The notes below the pieces were generated by a model, which saw only the letters and a program-made list of their open reading frames with translations, did not search any database and was not told where the DNA came from. From positions 2,971,501 through 3,035,500 of the forward strand of contig NZ_CP133091.1 in assembly GCF_030908385.1 (NCBI RefSeq): DNA of 64,000 nucleotides, in the 5' to 3' direction. The stretch is from Mangrovimonas sp. YM274. Lineage in GTDB: Bacteria; Bacteroidota; Bacteroidia; Flavobacteriales; Flavobacteriaceae. Made by a program: the position numbers and the translations under genes. Of the stretch, positions 17,609 to 26,429 are shown one piece after another. How positions within the stretch are numbered: position 1 is the first letter of the stretch; each line of letters begins with the position of its first letter.

Positions 17609-18260
17609 TATTAAATACTTGCTGTTTTCCCGATTCAAGATTATGGTGCTGCCCATAGTGGCAGCCACTTTGAGCATAATCCTCCTCATGGTCCGGATGA
17701 AACTCACCTACTCCTTTTACTTTCTGTTTTTGGTCTGGAATCTATTTTTAGCGATAGTGCCCTTTGCGATTTCCACCTATATGAGGAGTCTGAATCAACT
17801 CAAAAAATTTGGCACACTTATAGGATTTGGCATTTGGTTACTCTTCGTCCCCAATGCCCCATATATCATCACGGATTTGTTTCACCTCAAGAATAGCAGT
17901 CATGACATTTTGTGGTTGGATGTATTGGTAGTAAGCTCTTTTGCGTTAACGGGAGTACTCCTGTTTTTCCTTTCCTTATTGGATATAGAATTGATTATGA
18001 AACGTTATTGGCAAAGCAAGACCATTTCCATCCTAATGTTGCCACTATTCTTTGTCATAAGTTTCGGAATGTACTTAGGTCGCTATTTACGTTTCAATTC
18101 TTGGGAAGTCTTACAACATCCCCTTACCATTTTCAATGATATTTGGAGTATTCTTATACAACCAAATCAACACCTCAGCGCATGGACCTTTACCATTAGC
18201 TTCGGTATCTTTTTAGGAATAGGTTATTGGCTTTTCAAAAGCATCCGAAATGCCAATTAA
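17601..18260 (+). CDS. DUF1361 membrane protein
   Basis: 219 residues from the ATG at 17601 (a TTG at 17577 would extend it by 8 residues into the upstream gene). About seven helices, with the DUF1361 signature LLFVPNAPYIITDLFHL and GMYLGRYLRFNSWEV. Function unknown. It overlaps the preceding DUF2809 gene by 8 bp and converges on the SDR gene, overlapping its stop by 4 bp. Confidence 0.85.
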   Translation: MNNIKYLLFSRFKIMVLPIVAATLSIILLMVRMKLTYSFYFLFLVWNLFLAIVPFAISTYMRSLNQLKKFGTLIGFGIWLLFVPNAPYIITDLFHLKNSSHDILWLDVLVVSSFALTGVLLFFLSLLDIELIMKRYWQSKTISILMLPLFFVISFGMYLGRYLRFNSWEVLQHPLTIFNDIWSILIQPNQHLSAWTFTISFGIFLGIGYWLFKSIRNAN

Positions 18261-19039
18261 TCGGCTCTGTTTTTCTCTTGGATATTTCTAACAATAGAGG
18301 TGGCTAATTTTCTAGGCATGATACGTGGAAGTGTTGCCAAAAACTTATTGAATCCACCAGGAATGGCCACAGATTTCCCTTTATTCATCGCTTTATAACC
18401 ATAGGCAGCAACGTCCTTAGCCGTTGCCATATTAAAGGTGATTTTATTTTCGGAAGTTCCTTCCGAAACTACTTGTTGAAAGGACGTTTTTGTGGGACCA
18501 GGACAAAGTGCCGTAACCGTCACCCCTGTGCCTTTGAGTTCATTGGCAATGGCCTCTGAAAAAGATAAAATATAACCTTTAGTAGCATAATATAATGACA
18601 TTAAAGGCCCTGGTTGAAAACCTGCTAAAGAAGATAGGTTTAAAATCTTCCCTGATCCTCGAGCCACCATACCTTTTAGTATAAGTTTGGTTAAATGCGT
18701 GGTGGTAACCACATGAAGGTTCAACATTTTGGCTTCACGGTCCCAATCGGTCGTGGCAAAAGTGCCGAACAATCCAAAACCGGCATTGTTTACCAGCACA
18801 TCTATTGCAGTATCTCCCAGTTCAGCAACAATTTCTTCAGAGATATTGACTTGGCTCAAATCCTTCAGCATCACGCGGACATTGGCATTGTACTTCTTTT
18901 CCAAAGTCTCTTTTGCTTGTTTTAAATTATCTGCATTGATATCTACCAACACCAAATTATATGTATCCTTTGCAAACAGCAATGCCAATTCATATCCCAA
19001 TCCTGAAGCCCCGCCTGTTATCAATACCGTTTTAGCCAT
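18257..19039 (-). CDS. Short-chain dehydrogenase/reductase
   Basis: 260 residues, classical SDR. Nucleotide-binding TGGASGLG near the N-terminus, NNAGFG strand, catalytic Ser in LNLSSLAGF and the YxxxK pair in YYATKGYILSFSEA, followed by ALCPGPTKT. Resembles the DltE/YqjQ-like group with broad or unknown substrate. Cytoplasmic, single gene. Confidence 0.93.
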   Translation of the reverse strand: MAKTVLITGGASGLGYELALLFAKDTYNLVLVDINADNLKQAKETLEKKYNANVRVMLKDLSQVNISEEIVAELGDTAIDVLVNNAGFGLFGTFATTDWDREAKMLNLHVVTTTHLTKLILKGMVARGSGKILNLSSLAGFQPGPLMSLYYATKGYILSFSEAIANELKGTGVTVTALCPGPTKTSFQQVVSEGTSENKITFNMATAKDVAAYGYKAMNKGKSVAIPGGFNKFLATLPRIMPRKLATSIVRNIQEKNRAD

Positions 19040-19293
19040 AACTTATAGTTCAATTCAAAAAATAAAGAGCCTCAAAACTACCTAATTTACCAAAACATCC
19101 TATAGAAACACTTAAAGTTTTTTAAAATTTTCAATTTGAACTCGGTAACCTATTCAAAATTACTTTTAAACCTAAATCCTAAAAATTCCATTATTTTCAT
19201 TGAACAAAAAAACAGAAAATTGACTTTTTAATCTAATTCCAATTTAACTACTTTTACAAGCTTACTTTAGCAACACCTCTACTATACTACCCC

Positions 19294-20010
19294 ATGAAAA
19301 AAATATTATCCATTATTATCCCCGTTTATAATGAAGAAGCAACCATCCACACTCTATTGGACAAAATAAAACATGTAACATTGGACAATAACATTTCCAA
19401 ATCGGTAATCATAATTGATGATTGTTCCAATGACAATACTGAAGATGTTGTTACTCATTACATAAAATCCAACAAAGAATTACCCATAACTTATTTAAAA
19501 CATCAAAAAAATAAAGGAAAGGGAGCAGCTATTCGCACAGGTATTTCAAATGCCAATGGAGATTATATCGTCATTCAAGATGCAGATTTGGAATATGACC
19601 CAAATGAATTCAACAATTTACTAAAACCCATAATTTCCGGGTATGCAGATGTTGTTTATGGGTCAAGGTTTATGGGTGGAAATCCTCATAGAGTTTTATT
19701 TTTTTGGCATTCCATTGGAAATAAATTTCTTACTTTTCTATCTAACGCTTTCACTAATTTAAATTTAACAGATATGGAAACCTGTTATAAATTATTTAAA
19801 GCAGATATCTTAAAAACAATAGACCTTAAAGAAACTAGATTTGGTTTTGAACCTGAAGTTACCGCTAAAATAGCAAGAATTCCGAATATTAGAATCTACG
19901 AAATTGGCATATCATACTATGGTAGAACATATGCAGAAGGAAAAAAAATCAATTGGAAAGACGGATTTAGAGCCCTGTGGTGTATCTTTAAGTACAACAT
20001 TTTTAAATGA
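19294..20010 (+). CDS. Family 2 glycosyltransferase (DPM1-like polyprenyl-phosphate glycosyltransferase)
   Basis: 238 residues, GT-A fold. Start IIPVYNEEATIHTLLDKI, UDP/GDP-sugar-binding IIIDDCSNDNTEDVV, the DxD motif in IQDADLEYDPNEF, and VVYGSRFMGG. No membrane helix. Resembles dolichol/undecaprenyl-phosphate mannose or glucose synthases, which load a sugar onto a polyprenyl phosphate for use by a membrane glycosyltransferase. The next gene, overlapping by 4 bp (ATGA), encodes exactly such an enzyme. Confidence 0.92.
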   Translation: MKKILSIIIPVYNEEATIHTLLDKIKHVTLDNNISKSVIIIDDCSNDNTEDVVTHYIKSNKELPITYLKHQKNKGKGAAIRTGISNANGDYIVIQDADLEYDPNEFNNLLKPIISGYADVVYGSRFMGGNPHRVLFFWHSIGNKFLTFLSNAFTNLNLTDMETCYKLFKADILKTIDLKETRFGFEPEVTAKIARIPNIRIYEIGISYYGRTYAEGKKINWKDGFRALWCIFKYNIFK

Positions 20011-21263
20011 TAAACACACTTATATCAAATAGTTATTTCAAGTTTTCACCTCTACTTTTCTTGTATATCATTATTTGTTACGTAAAACAACAAAATGTAC
20101 TTGTTGGAGATGAGGGAAGATATTTGGAATATGCCAATAATCTCCTTAATGGGTTTTATATAGGTTCCCAACAAAACGAATATATGTTTTTATGGAATGG
20201 GCCTGGCTATCCAATCTTTTTGACTCCATTCTTATATCTCAAAATCCCTCTTTTAATTCCAAAACTTTTCAATGCATTATTCATCTATCTTGGCATCATC
20301 TACCTTGATAAGTCCCTTCTATTTTTTATCAAAAAAAATAGGGCTTTCCTTATTAGTTTAATATTAGGTCTCTATTATCCTCTTTTATTAGAAAGCCTTC
20401 CTAGAATTTTAACCGAAGCCATTTCTTTCTTTCTAGTAGCATTTTTCACATATCAATCAATCAAATATATAAAACAAGACAAACTAAAAAACCTATTTTT
20501 CGCTTCCATCGCTCTAGGATATTTAACACTAACAAAGGTTATTTTTGCTTATGTAATTGTAACTACGTTTATGGCATTGGCGGTTCTGTTGTTAGTAAAA
20601 CCAAGATTTCACACAAAAGCTCTGAAACAATCTTTAGTTATATTTTTATTGGGCTTTCTTACAATTGTTCCTTATTTAACCTACACATATAATGTTACTG
20701 ATAAGTTCTTTTACTTTGGAAATTCAGGAGGGATGAGTCTTTATTGGATGAGTACACCTTATGAAAAAGAATCTGGGGACTGGCACTTCTTTAATACCAT
20801 AGAAGAAAAACCGAACATAAAAAATAACCATATCGAATTTATAAATTCACTAAAGGACTTGACTCCCGTAGCAAAAGATGAAGCTCTAAAAAAGAAAGCC
20901 ATAGAAAATATCATTAATCACAAATTAAAATATTTCAAAAATTGGATTTCAAATTTAGGTCGTATTTTCTTTGGTTATCCACATGACTTACAAACAACCT
21001 CAAATAGAATGCTTTTTTATGTGGTACCTGATACTCTTTTGGTAATATGCCTAATAATTACGTTCGTATTGAGCTTTTTAACATTTAAAGAAATAGAATT
21101 ACCAATTATACTAATTTCTAGTTTTTCTCTTATATATTTAGGAGGCATAAGTTTGTTATCATCCTATCATCGTTTTCTGTATCCTATAATGCCCCCTATT
21201 TTAATCTGGAGTAGCTATATCCTAGATAGATATGTCACGTTCAAAATCAAGCTTAAATCATAA
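20007..21263 (+). CDS. ArnT/PMT-like (GT39/GT83-type) membrane glycosyltransferase
   Basis: 418 residues with about nine to ten transmembrane helices. The first periplasmic loop has VGDEGRYLEYANNLLNG; an acidic pair here is the metal/catalytic site in GT-C enzymes such as ArnT. Expected to use the polyprenyl-phosphate sugar made by the coupled GT2 to decorate a lipid, glycan or protein at the outer face of the inner membrane. The pair is very AT-rich compared with flanking genes, suggesting transfer. Acceptor unknown. Confidence 0.8.
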   Translation: MINTLISNSYFKFSPLLFLYIIICYVKQQNVLVGDEGRYLEYANNLLNGFYIGSQQNEYMFLWNGPGYPIFLTPFLYLKIPLLIPKLFNALFIYLGIIYLDKSLLFFIKKNRAFLISLILGLYYPLLLESLPRILTEAISFFLVAFFTYQSIKYIKQDKLKNLFFASIALGYLTLTKVIFAYVIVTTFMALAVLLLVKPRFHTKALKQSLVIFLLGFLTIVPYLTYTYNVTDKFFYFGNSGGMSLYWMSTPYEKESGDWHFFNTIEEKPNIKNNHIEFINSLKDLTPVAKDEALKKKAIENIINHKLKYFKNWISNLGRIFFGYPHDLQTTSNRMLFYVVPDTLLVICLIITFVLSFLTFKEIELPIILISSFSLIYLGGISLLSSYHRFLYPIMPPILIWSSYILDRYVTFKIKLKS

Positions 21264-21283
21264 CACAACGTCATTAATTAAAG

Positions 21284-22486
21284 CTAAATTCCATCCACAT
21301 AATCCTGCAAATAAGTAAACCTCTCGGTTAACTTACCATTCTCGGTCACCTTTGCCCGCTGCAAGATACCATCTTTATCGGCATTAAAAAATGCAGGCAA
21401 CACATACTCCAAAAACAAACTTCCAAAACCTTCGCTGGCATCTTTAGGCAATTCGCAAGGCAAATTATCTACTGCCATGACAACGATTGCTTTAGGCTCT
21501 TTATAATCGATTTCCGTTTCGGTTTGTGGGTCGTAGCCATAAATTGGTTCTGCAATGGTAGATGGCCTAATAGTAGTTGCCACTGGTCCATCGATATCAC
21601 AACTAATATCTGCAATTACTGAAATATTGAAGTCTTTGGATTTGGCATCCTCCCGAGTAAACAAATAAGGTGCACCATCCCCATAAAAATGCCCGGCAAT
21701 AAAGAAATCGGTGACTTTGGCAAAGCGCATAAAATTGGATTCATAAGCTTCAGGGTGGTTGAAGAAATCCAAATTATCAATGACCTTTCCATCCTTGCGT
21801 TTGTTGTAATCCAATACATCAATAACACAATACACAGGTTCGTCAAAAGTTTGCTCCAAATAGGCCGCTACCTCAACCTGTTTAATGTTCATGGCATCCA
21901 ACATTTCCTTGGCACCTCCTGCCACCTTACCACTTCCTGTAAGCAGGATTTTTATTGGCGGTAAGGCAATGGTATTAAGCTTTGCTATCAAAGCCTGTTG
22001 GTCTGCCAAGGTCTCGGCTTTAGGTAAATTCCAAGCATCATGTTTTAGGCCCCAAGCCCTAAATCCATTATAAGCCCCAACAATACCTGCGTAACGTCCA
22101 AAACCTATGAGTCGTGCGCCATTTTCCCTAACAATGGTTTCGTGGTCATAAAGCGTGATGTTTTTTTCCAAAATGGAACGCAGCAAATCCCTGTTGTAAG
22201 GTTGCTTTTTAATGGTATGCGAAAAGAAGAAATAGGATTTATTTGGTATCAAGTAATCTACAGGAACTTCCTTTACGCCAATCAATACATCACAATCGCT
22301 AACATCGTCTACCACTTCAAACCCTTGACTGCGATATGCCTCATCTGGAAACACCCTAATATTGGAAGCTTCCACTTTAAAAGTGGCCTGAGGGAAGAAC
22401 TGACTCGCTTTTTTTAGGGTTTCGGGCGAAAAAACCACACGTCTATCCGGTGGTGATTTACGCTCCTTGATGATGGCAAATTTCAT
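21284..22486 (-). CDS. NAD-dependent saccharopine dehydrogenase (lysine-forming)/alanine dehydrogenase-family oxidoreductase
   Basis: 400 residues of the AlaDH/PNT family. N-terminal MKFAIIKERKSPPDRRVVFSPE is the conserved substrate-binding start; later comes a Rossmann glycine motif, ILLTGSGKVAGGAKEML, and the C-terminal VVMAVDNLPCELPKDASEGFG, characteristic of LYS1-like saccharopine dehydrogenases. In Bacteroidota such proteins are annotated as NAD(P)-dependent oxidoreductases; a role in lysine metabolism is possible but not shown. Single gene, convergent with the GT-C gene. Confidence 0.82.
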   Translation of the reverse strand: MKFAIIKERKSPPDRRVVFSPETLKKASQFFPQATFKVEASNIRVFPDEAYRSQGFEVVDDVSDCDVLIGVKEVPVDYLIPNKSYFFFSHTIKKQPYNRDLLRSILEKNITLYDHETIVRENGARLIGFGRYAGIVGAYNGFRAWGLKHDAWNLPKAETLADQQALIAKLNTIALPPIKILLTGSGKVAGGAKEMLDAMNIKQVEVAAYLEQTFDEPVYCVIDVLDYNKRKDGKVIDNLDFFNHPEAYESNFMRFAKVTDFFIAGHFYGDGAPYLFTREDAKSKDFNISVIADISCDIDGPVATTIRPSTIAEPIYGYDPQTETEIDYKEPKAIVVMAVDNLPCELPKDASEGFGSLFLEYVLPAFFNADKDGILQRAKVTENGKLTERFTYLQDYVDGI

Positions 22487-22580
22487 AACAATGAAGCATT
22501 TAAGGTAACCGACACATACCGCTTTGGTATAATGATTGCACGAAAATAAGCGGAATAGTATGGTTATACAAACTTTTTAA

Positions 22581-22588
22581 TAACTTTG
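22581..22588 (+). promoter_or_regulatory. Candidate -7 element for the tmRNA transcript
   Basis: TAACTTTG followed by C, exact TAnnTTTG, about 135 bp upstream of the mature tmRNA 5' end; implies a 5' leader that must be processed. Confidence 0.5.
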
Positions 22589-22722
22589 CATTCGCGTTAA
22601 GGATTGAGCAATTTGTATGAGCTCTTTTTGGGCAAAGCTTCCAAAAAAGCGAGTTGCGAAAGCCTGCCCCGTAAGGGGAACGCCCACTTCTCGACCAACT
22701 CTAGAAGTGAAATGATTACCTT

Positions 22723-23118
22723 GGGGTCGACTGGTTTTGACAGCGAGATTAATTAAACGGTAAGCACGTCGTGTAATGACTTTGAAACACGTAAAAGGCT
22801 AGGTCAAACTTTTAAACGGCGAGAATAACTACGCTTTAGCTGCTTAATCTGAATTATAGTAAGATTTGCCTAGGTACACAAGGTGTACAAGCTAAATGTC
22901 TCCGGAAAGCCTTGATTGACGGCGTTCCATTTTGAGGCATCGTAAATGTCAAAATAGAAGGTAGGGCGCTTTGACCTGCTTTTGAAACTAAAAAAGATAA
23001 GTTGTCGCTAGGCTGTCTTTAGCCAGGTTGCAATCGAAAACACAAGAAAAGACTAAGCGTGTAGAAAGCTCTTTAGTTACTTGTTTGGACGAGAGTTCGA
23101 TTCTCTCCGACTCCACCA
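22723..23118 (+). ncRNA. ssrA: tmRNA (transfer-messenger RNA)
   Basis: About 396 nt. The 5' end GGGGTCGACTGGTTTTGACAG pairs as an acceptor stem with CGACTCC near the 3' end, which finishes with encoded ACCA; the T arm has GAGAGTTCGATTCTCTC. The tag ORF at 22818-22847 begins at GGC and encodes GENNYALAA followed by TAA, the Bacteroidota form of the degradation tag. tmRNA with SmpB rescues stalled ribosomes. A strong intrinsic terminator follows within 12 bp. Confidence 0.97.
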
Positions 23119-23129
23119 AAACATCCCAG

Positions 23130-23162
23130 ACCCCCTGTTTTTACAGGGGGTTTGTTTTTTTT
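23130..23162 (+). terminator. Intrinsic terminator of ssrA
   Basis: 9-bp stem ACCCCCTGT/ACAGGGGGT with a TTTT loop, followed by TTGTTTTTTTT. Confidence 0.92.
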
Positions 23163-23181
23163 AGTCATGAATTCACAACCA

Positions 23182-23370
23182 ATGAACAAACTTTTATGGA
23201 CCTTAGGAGCCCTTGTTTCTCTTGTATCCTTGGTGGTGCTAATTATTGCGCTTACAGATGTTTGGCCAAACAATCCGTTTATCAATCACAAATTTTTGAT
23301 AAGCCTGTTCTTTATCACCTATAATAGATTCTTTCTAAAAGCCTATAAAAACCGAAACTTAGACCTCTAG
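23182..23370 (+). CDS. Small two-helix membrane protein, hypothetical
   Basis: 62 residues from the ATG at 23182 (in-frame ATG at 23167 also possible). Two hydrophobic stretches: LLWTLGALVSLVSLVVLIIAL and a second around FLISLFFITYNRFF, then a basic tail. No family recognised. It lies between the ssrA terminator and the promoter of the next gene. Support comes only from the composition. Confidence 0.5.
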   Translation: MNKLLWTLGALVSLVSLVVLIIALTDVWPNNPFINHKFLISLFFITYNRFFLKAYKNRNLDL

Positions 23371-23405
23371 TTTGTTGCTCTGGCTATTTAATGGTGGTAT
23401 CTTTG
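23371..23405 (+). promoter_or_regulatory. Promoter of the outer-membrane protein gene
   Basis: TTG at 23375-23377 and TATCTTTG at 23398-23405, spacer 20 bp, good match to the Bacteroidota -33/-7 consensus; about 22 bp to the ATG. Confidence 0.65.
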
Positions 23406-23427
23406 CAAAAAATTTTACCACATAGAT

Positions 23428-24291
23428 ATGAAAACAAAACTATTTACAGTAGTGGGCCTATTATTGAGCGGTATGTCTTTTGCACAATTGCAAATTTCAG
23501 CTAGCGGAGGGTATGCAATAGGTAGTGCAGAAATGAAATTAGGAGAAAAAGTAAACACCTCTTCTACCGAGAACTCTTACGGAAGCTACGGAGAAGGTGT
23601 GAATTTCCAATTGCGAGGAACCTATTTCTTCAACGAACACTTTGGAGCCGATTTAGGGTTTGGGTACCTTCACGGGGCAGACCAAACAGTTTCCAAAGTA
23701 AACTTACCAAACCTGGAGTTAGACGCCATTGCTAGAGCCCGTGCTTATGGTGCCTCTTTATCCATGGTTTATAGATTTAGCAATAATATTTACGGACGCT
23801 TTGGAGCTTTAATTAAAGTTGGCGGAAAAACTGAAGCGGTTGTACATCAAAAATCAGTGTTCTCTGCAGCAGAAGCAACTGCTTTAAACCTTCCAGAAGG
23901 TTCTTATTCTGAAACGAACTACGTTGAAGATTTTCATGGGAAGTTCCCGCTAGGTTTTGTTGGAGCTTTAGGCTATAAATTTGAGGTAAGTCCCAACATT
24001 AGTTTGTTTGCTGAAGCGGAATATTACGGTATCAGCTTAAAGCGTAAAGACTCTGAACTTGCCGAATTCAACACCAACATTGTATTGCCTGATGGTACTG
24101 TGGCCGTTGAAGGATACTACAATTTGGACAATTTGCCTGCTGGATATTCTAAAAAAACTACCTATGTGGATGAATTGCCAAACGACAATACCGATCCGTC
24201 TAGAAAACTAGCACAAAAGGTGCCGTATTCATCCTTTGGAATCAATATTGGTATTACTTACACCTTTAAAGCAACCTCTAAAAAGGAATAA
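23428..24291 (+). CDS. Outer-membrane beta-barrel protein (OmpA/OmpX-type barrel)
   Basis: 287 residues. Signal peptide MKTKLFTVVGLLLSGMSFAQ. Mature chain rich in Gly/Tyr/Phe with alternating strands (GVNFQLRGTYFFNEHFGADLGFGYLHG, SLSMVYRFSNNIYGRFGALIKVGG, GFVGALGYKFEVSPNISLFAEAEYYGISL) and a terminal GINIGITYTFK strand, typical of the 8-stranded outer-membrane beta-barrel (PF13505-type). Strong promoter and terminator suggest an abundant monocistronic product. Ligand unknown. Confidence 0.85.
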   Translation: MKTKLFTVVGLLLSGMSFAQLQISASGGYAIGSAEMKLGEKVNTSSTENSYGSYGEGVNFQLRGTYFFNEHFGADLGFGYLHGADQTVSKVNLPNLELDAIARARAYGASLSMVYRFSNNIYGRFGALIKVGGKTEAVVHQKSVFSAAEATALNLPEGSYSETNYVEDFHGKFPLGFVGALGYKFEVSPNISLFAEAEYYGISLKRKDSELAEFNTNIVLPDGTVAVEGYYNLDNLPAGYSKKTTYVDELPNDNTDPSRKLAQKVPYSSFGINIGITYTFKATSKKE

Positions 24292-24329
24292 GTTGTTTTT
24301 GAACTTACACTAAAACACATTTAAAATCT

Positions 24330-24361
24330 TACCCTCTGAATCTACAGAGGGTATTTTTTTT
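24330..24361 (+). terminator. Intrinsic terminator after the outer-membrane barrel gene
   Basis: Stem TACCCTCTG/CAGAGGGTA with a 6-nt loop and a run of eight T. Confidence 0.9.
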
Positions 24362-24464
24362 CTATAAAACAAGCATTACAATAAAATAGTAACAGGACGC
24401 ATAAATTGTGTTGTAAATTCCATAATTATTATTGAAATTCACCTTACCATTTAACCTACTTACT

Positions 24465-24767
24465 ATGGACGTAAAATTTGAACTGCTTCGTCTTGGCGGC
24501 AAAAGAAAAGATGCTGCCGAAGAACTACTTATCCGCCAAAATCTCAATTTCTTAAGGGTGGGTATTCGCCATGTGCTGCAAAACTTAGAACCTGCCAATG
24601 ACAATAGTCGGTTGGACATAGTATTGGTAATTCCTGATGACGGTGTGGATGTGAAAATTGTTTTGGACAACCTTGCTTCACCACGTATTGCAGAATTATT
24701 GAAAGCCCGCTACCCAAACAATATTTTTGAAGGCGATTATAAGATTATTTTGGCCACTAAGGTTTAA
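24465..24767 (+). CDS. Hypothetical protein of 100 residues
   Basis: Start chosen at the ATG at 24465 (an upstream TTG at 24432 would add 11 residues). Sequence is soluble, alternating helices and strands (ELLRLGGKRKDAAEELLIRQNLNFLRVGIRHVL, then IVLVIPDDGVDVKIVLDNLASPRIAELLKARYP). No family recognised. It is followed by the TrmH-type methyltransferase, which has its own promoter element. Confidence 0.6.
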   Translation: MDVKFELLRLGGKRKDAAEELLIRQNLNFLRVGIRHVLQNLEPANDNSRLDIVLVIPDDGVDVKIVLDNLASPRIAELLKARYPNNIFEGDYKIILATKV

Positions 24768-24796
24768 TTGTACTTTTTAAAAGCTTGGGCTTTTCC

Positions 24797-24804
24797 TATT
24801 TTTG
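24797..24804 (+). promoter_or_regulatory. -7 element directly before the TrmH-type methyltransferase
   Basis: TATTTTTG followed by C ends 6 bp before the ATG at 24811, so transcription would start at or next to the start codon (leaderless mRNA). Confidence 0.45.
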
Positions 24805-24810
24805 CAGCCT

Positions 24811-25269
24811 ATGAACGATAACTTTACAAATGAGTTTTTTGGCATTGGGATTCAAAATGGAAAAACTCCAGAAAACCTGGGCATGCTGTGGCGTTCGGCA
24901 CAAAACATGGGTGCTAGTTTTATCTTTACCATTGGCAACCGCTACGCTAAACAAGCTTGTGACACCCACAATGCCGTGAAGGCCATGCCTTATTTTCATT
25001 ATGATACTTTTGAGGATTTTTTCAATAATATGCCCAAAGGTGCTCGTTTGGTTGGTGTAGAACTAACCGAAGATGCCGTTCCTTTGGAAACTTTCCATCA
25101 CCCCAGACGTTGCGTTTACCTTTTGGGTGCCGAAGACCACGGACTTTCCAAAAAAGCCATTGAAAAGGCCCATTTCTTGGTAAAGTTTAATTCCCAGTTA
25201 AGTGTGAATGTTTCCGTGGCTGGAAGTATCGTAATGTACGATAGAGGCATTGCCAAACCTAGATCATAA
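24811..25269 (+). CDS. SpoU/TrmH-family RNA 2'-O-methyltransferase
   Basis: 152 residues from ATG 24811. The three SPOUT motifs are visible: motif 1 NLGMLWRSAQNMGA, motif 2 YLLGAEDHGLSKKA and motif 3 LSVNVSVAGSIVMYDRG, which form the deep-trefoil SAM-binding knot. It has no N-terminal substrate-binding extension, as in TrmL/TrmH minimal enzymes. Target RNA unknown; tRNA ribose methylation likely. Confidence 0.88.
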   Translation: MNDNFTNEFFGIGIQNGKTPENLGMLWRSAQNMGASFIFTIGNRYAKQACDTHNAVKAMPYFHYDTFEDFFNNMPKGARLVGVELTEDAVPLETFHHPRRCVYLLGAEDHGLSKKAIEKAHFLVKFNSQLSVNVSVAGSIVMYDRGIAKPRS

Positions 25270-25402
25270 TAAATTCCATTTTTTGATTTAACGTTTTCAT
25301 TAAAATCCATGTAATTTGCTTATATTCACTAAGGCGTAATTTACTTTAAGACAACTATTTTCTAGCCTTATTTCCGTATCAACCAAGCAACACCAATGGA
25401 TT

Positions 25403-26425
25403 ATGAAACAATTTAAATCTCACCGCAACTCCCTTAATTGGATTATAATTCTATTATGTTTCTCTTTCAGTTGTAAGCAATCTCAACACGACAACCAAAC
25501 TTCTTTGGCAGTTGAAAAAACGTCTCCAGCAATTGACCAAAGTGGTTTTTCCCAAGCCCAGCCAAAGTCTACAGATATATCTCAAGATTTCGATCAACAT
25601 GTATTTTGCTTTGCCCAAAAGACAGCCGCAATAAACCACCCAAATGAATATAATTACGAATTCATTAAACTGGAAAAGAACAGTAGCGGAAACGTTACGG
25701 GATCTTTTTATATTTCATACTTCGGGAAGGATGAAGCCAAAGGGCATTTAAAAGGCATATGGAATGAAACCACTCAAGCCTTCGAAGTTACTGCCATATA
25801 TTGGGCAGAAGGTGAAGTATACGAAGAGCAAAGAACCTATCCCCTAGCCAACAATACTATTTTATTGGGCTATAAAACCACGGATGGCCAAGATGCCACT
25901 TTGCCAAGAATACATTGTGATGCTTATGAGTCCTTATTCAAAACATATAATCAAGGGTATCTAAACCACTTTTTAAATACAACCGATAGGAGCCGAATGA
26001 AAAAAGTAATGGCCTCGCAAAACCTTGGTTATTCCAATGAAGAGCTTGAGAAACTTAAATTTATGGAAGCCATGGTTGATTTGGATCGTGACCCTTCGGA
26101 GTTTGAATACCTGCTCTATATTATGGACCCCATGATTTGTGGTACTGGGGGCTGCACGCTATTTATCACCAATAAATCAGGGGACATACTCTCCAAAATT
26201 TCCGTTACTCGCCCTCCAATCTATATTCCCTTAACTTCGTTTGAAAACGATCAAAAACAAAAAGGTGAATGGAAAGCGCTTTATGTTTACAGCAAGGGAT
26301 ACAGGCTTTTAACACACAAAAACGGACACTACTCCACCAATGCTTCCATGGCGCCAGAAATTGAGGCATCCCAATTATTAAACTTTCCTAACGAATACAG
26401 ATTGGTCATGGACTATTTAGATTGA
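25403..26425 (+). CDS. Lipoprotein of unknown function
   Basis: 340 residues. N-terminal signal with lipobox LCFSFSC (Cys24), followed by a Ser/Thr/Gln-rich linker; the rest is soluble and extracytoplasmic. The first half (HVFCFAQKT...GSFYISYFGKDEAKGHLKGIWNE) has a DUF-like pattern of strands; the second half contains PMICGTGGCTLFITN with two Cys that may form a disulfide. No family recognised. Upstream 130 bp shows no clear promoter. Confidence 0.75.
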   Translation: MKQFKSHRNSLNWIIILLCFSFSCKQSQHDNQTSLAVEKTSPAIDQSGFSQAQPKSTDISQDFDQHVFCFAQKTAAINHPNEYNYEFIKLEKNSSGNVTGSFYISYFGKDEAKGHLKGIWNETTQAFEVTAIYWAEGEVYEEQRTYPLANNTILLGYKTTDGQDATLPRIHCDAYESLFKTYNQGYLNHFLNTTDRSRMKKVMASQNLGYSNEELEKLKFMEAMVDLDRDPSEFEYLLYIMDPMICGTGGCTLFITNKSGDILSKISVTRPPIYIPLTSFENDQKQKGEWKALYVYSKGYRLLTHKNGHYSTNASMAPEIEASQLLNFPNEYRLVMDYLD

Positions 26426-26429
26426 AATA

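Noticed and set aside
23028-23324. 98-residue plus-strand frame overlapping the tmRNA 3' half and the terminator
   Set aside because: It lies across a certain structural RNA and its terminator, and a better small membrane ORF exists in another frame.
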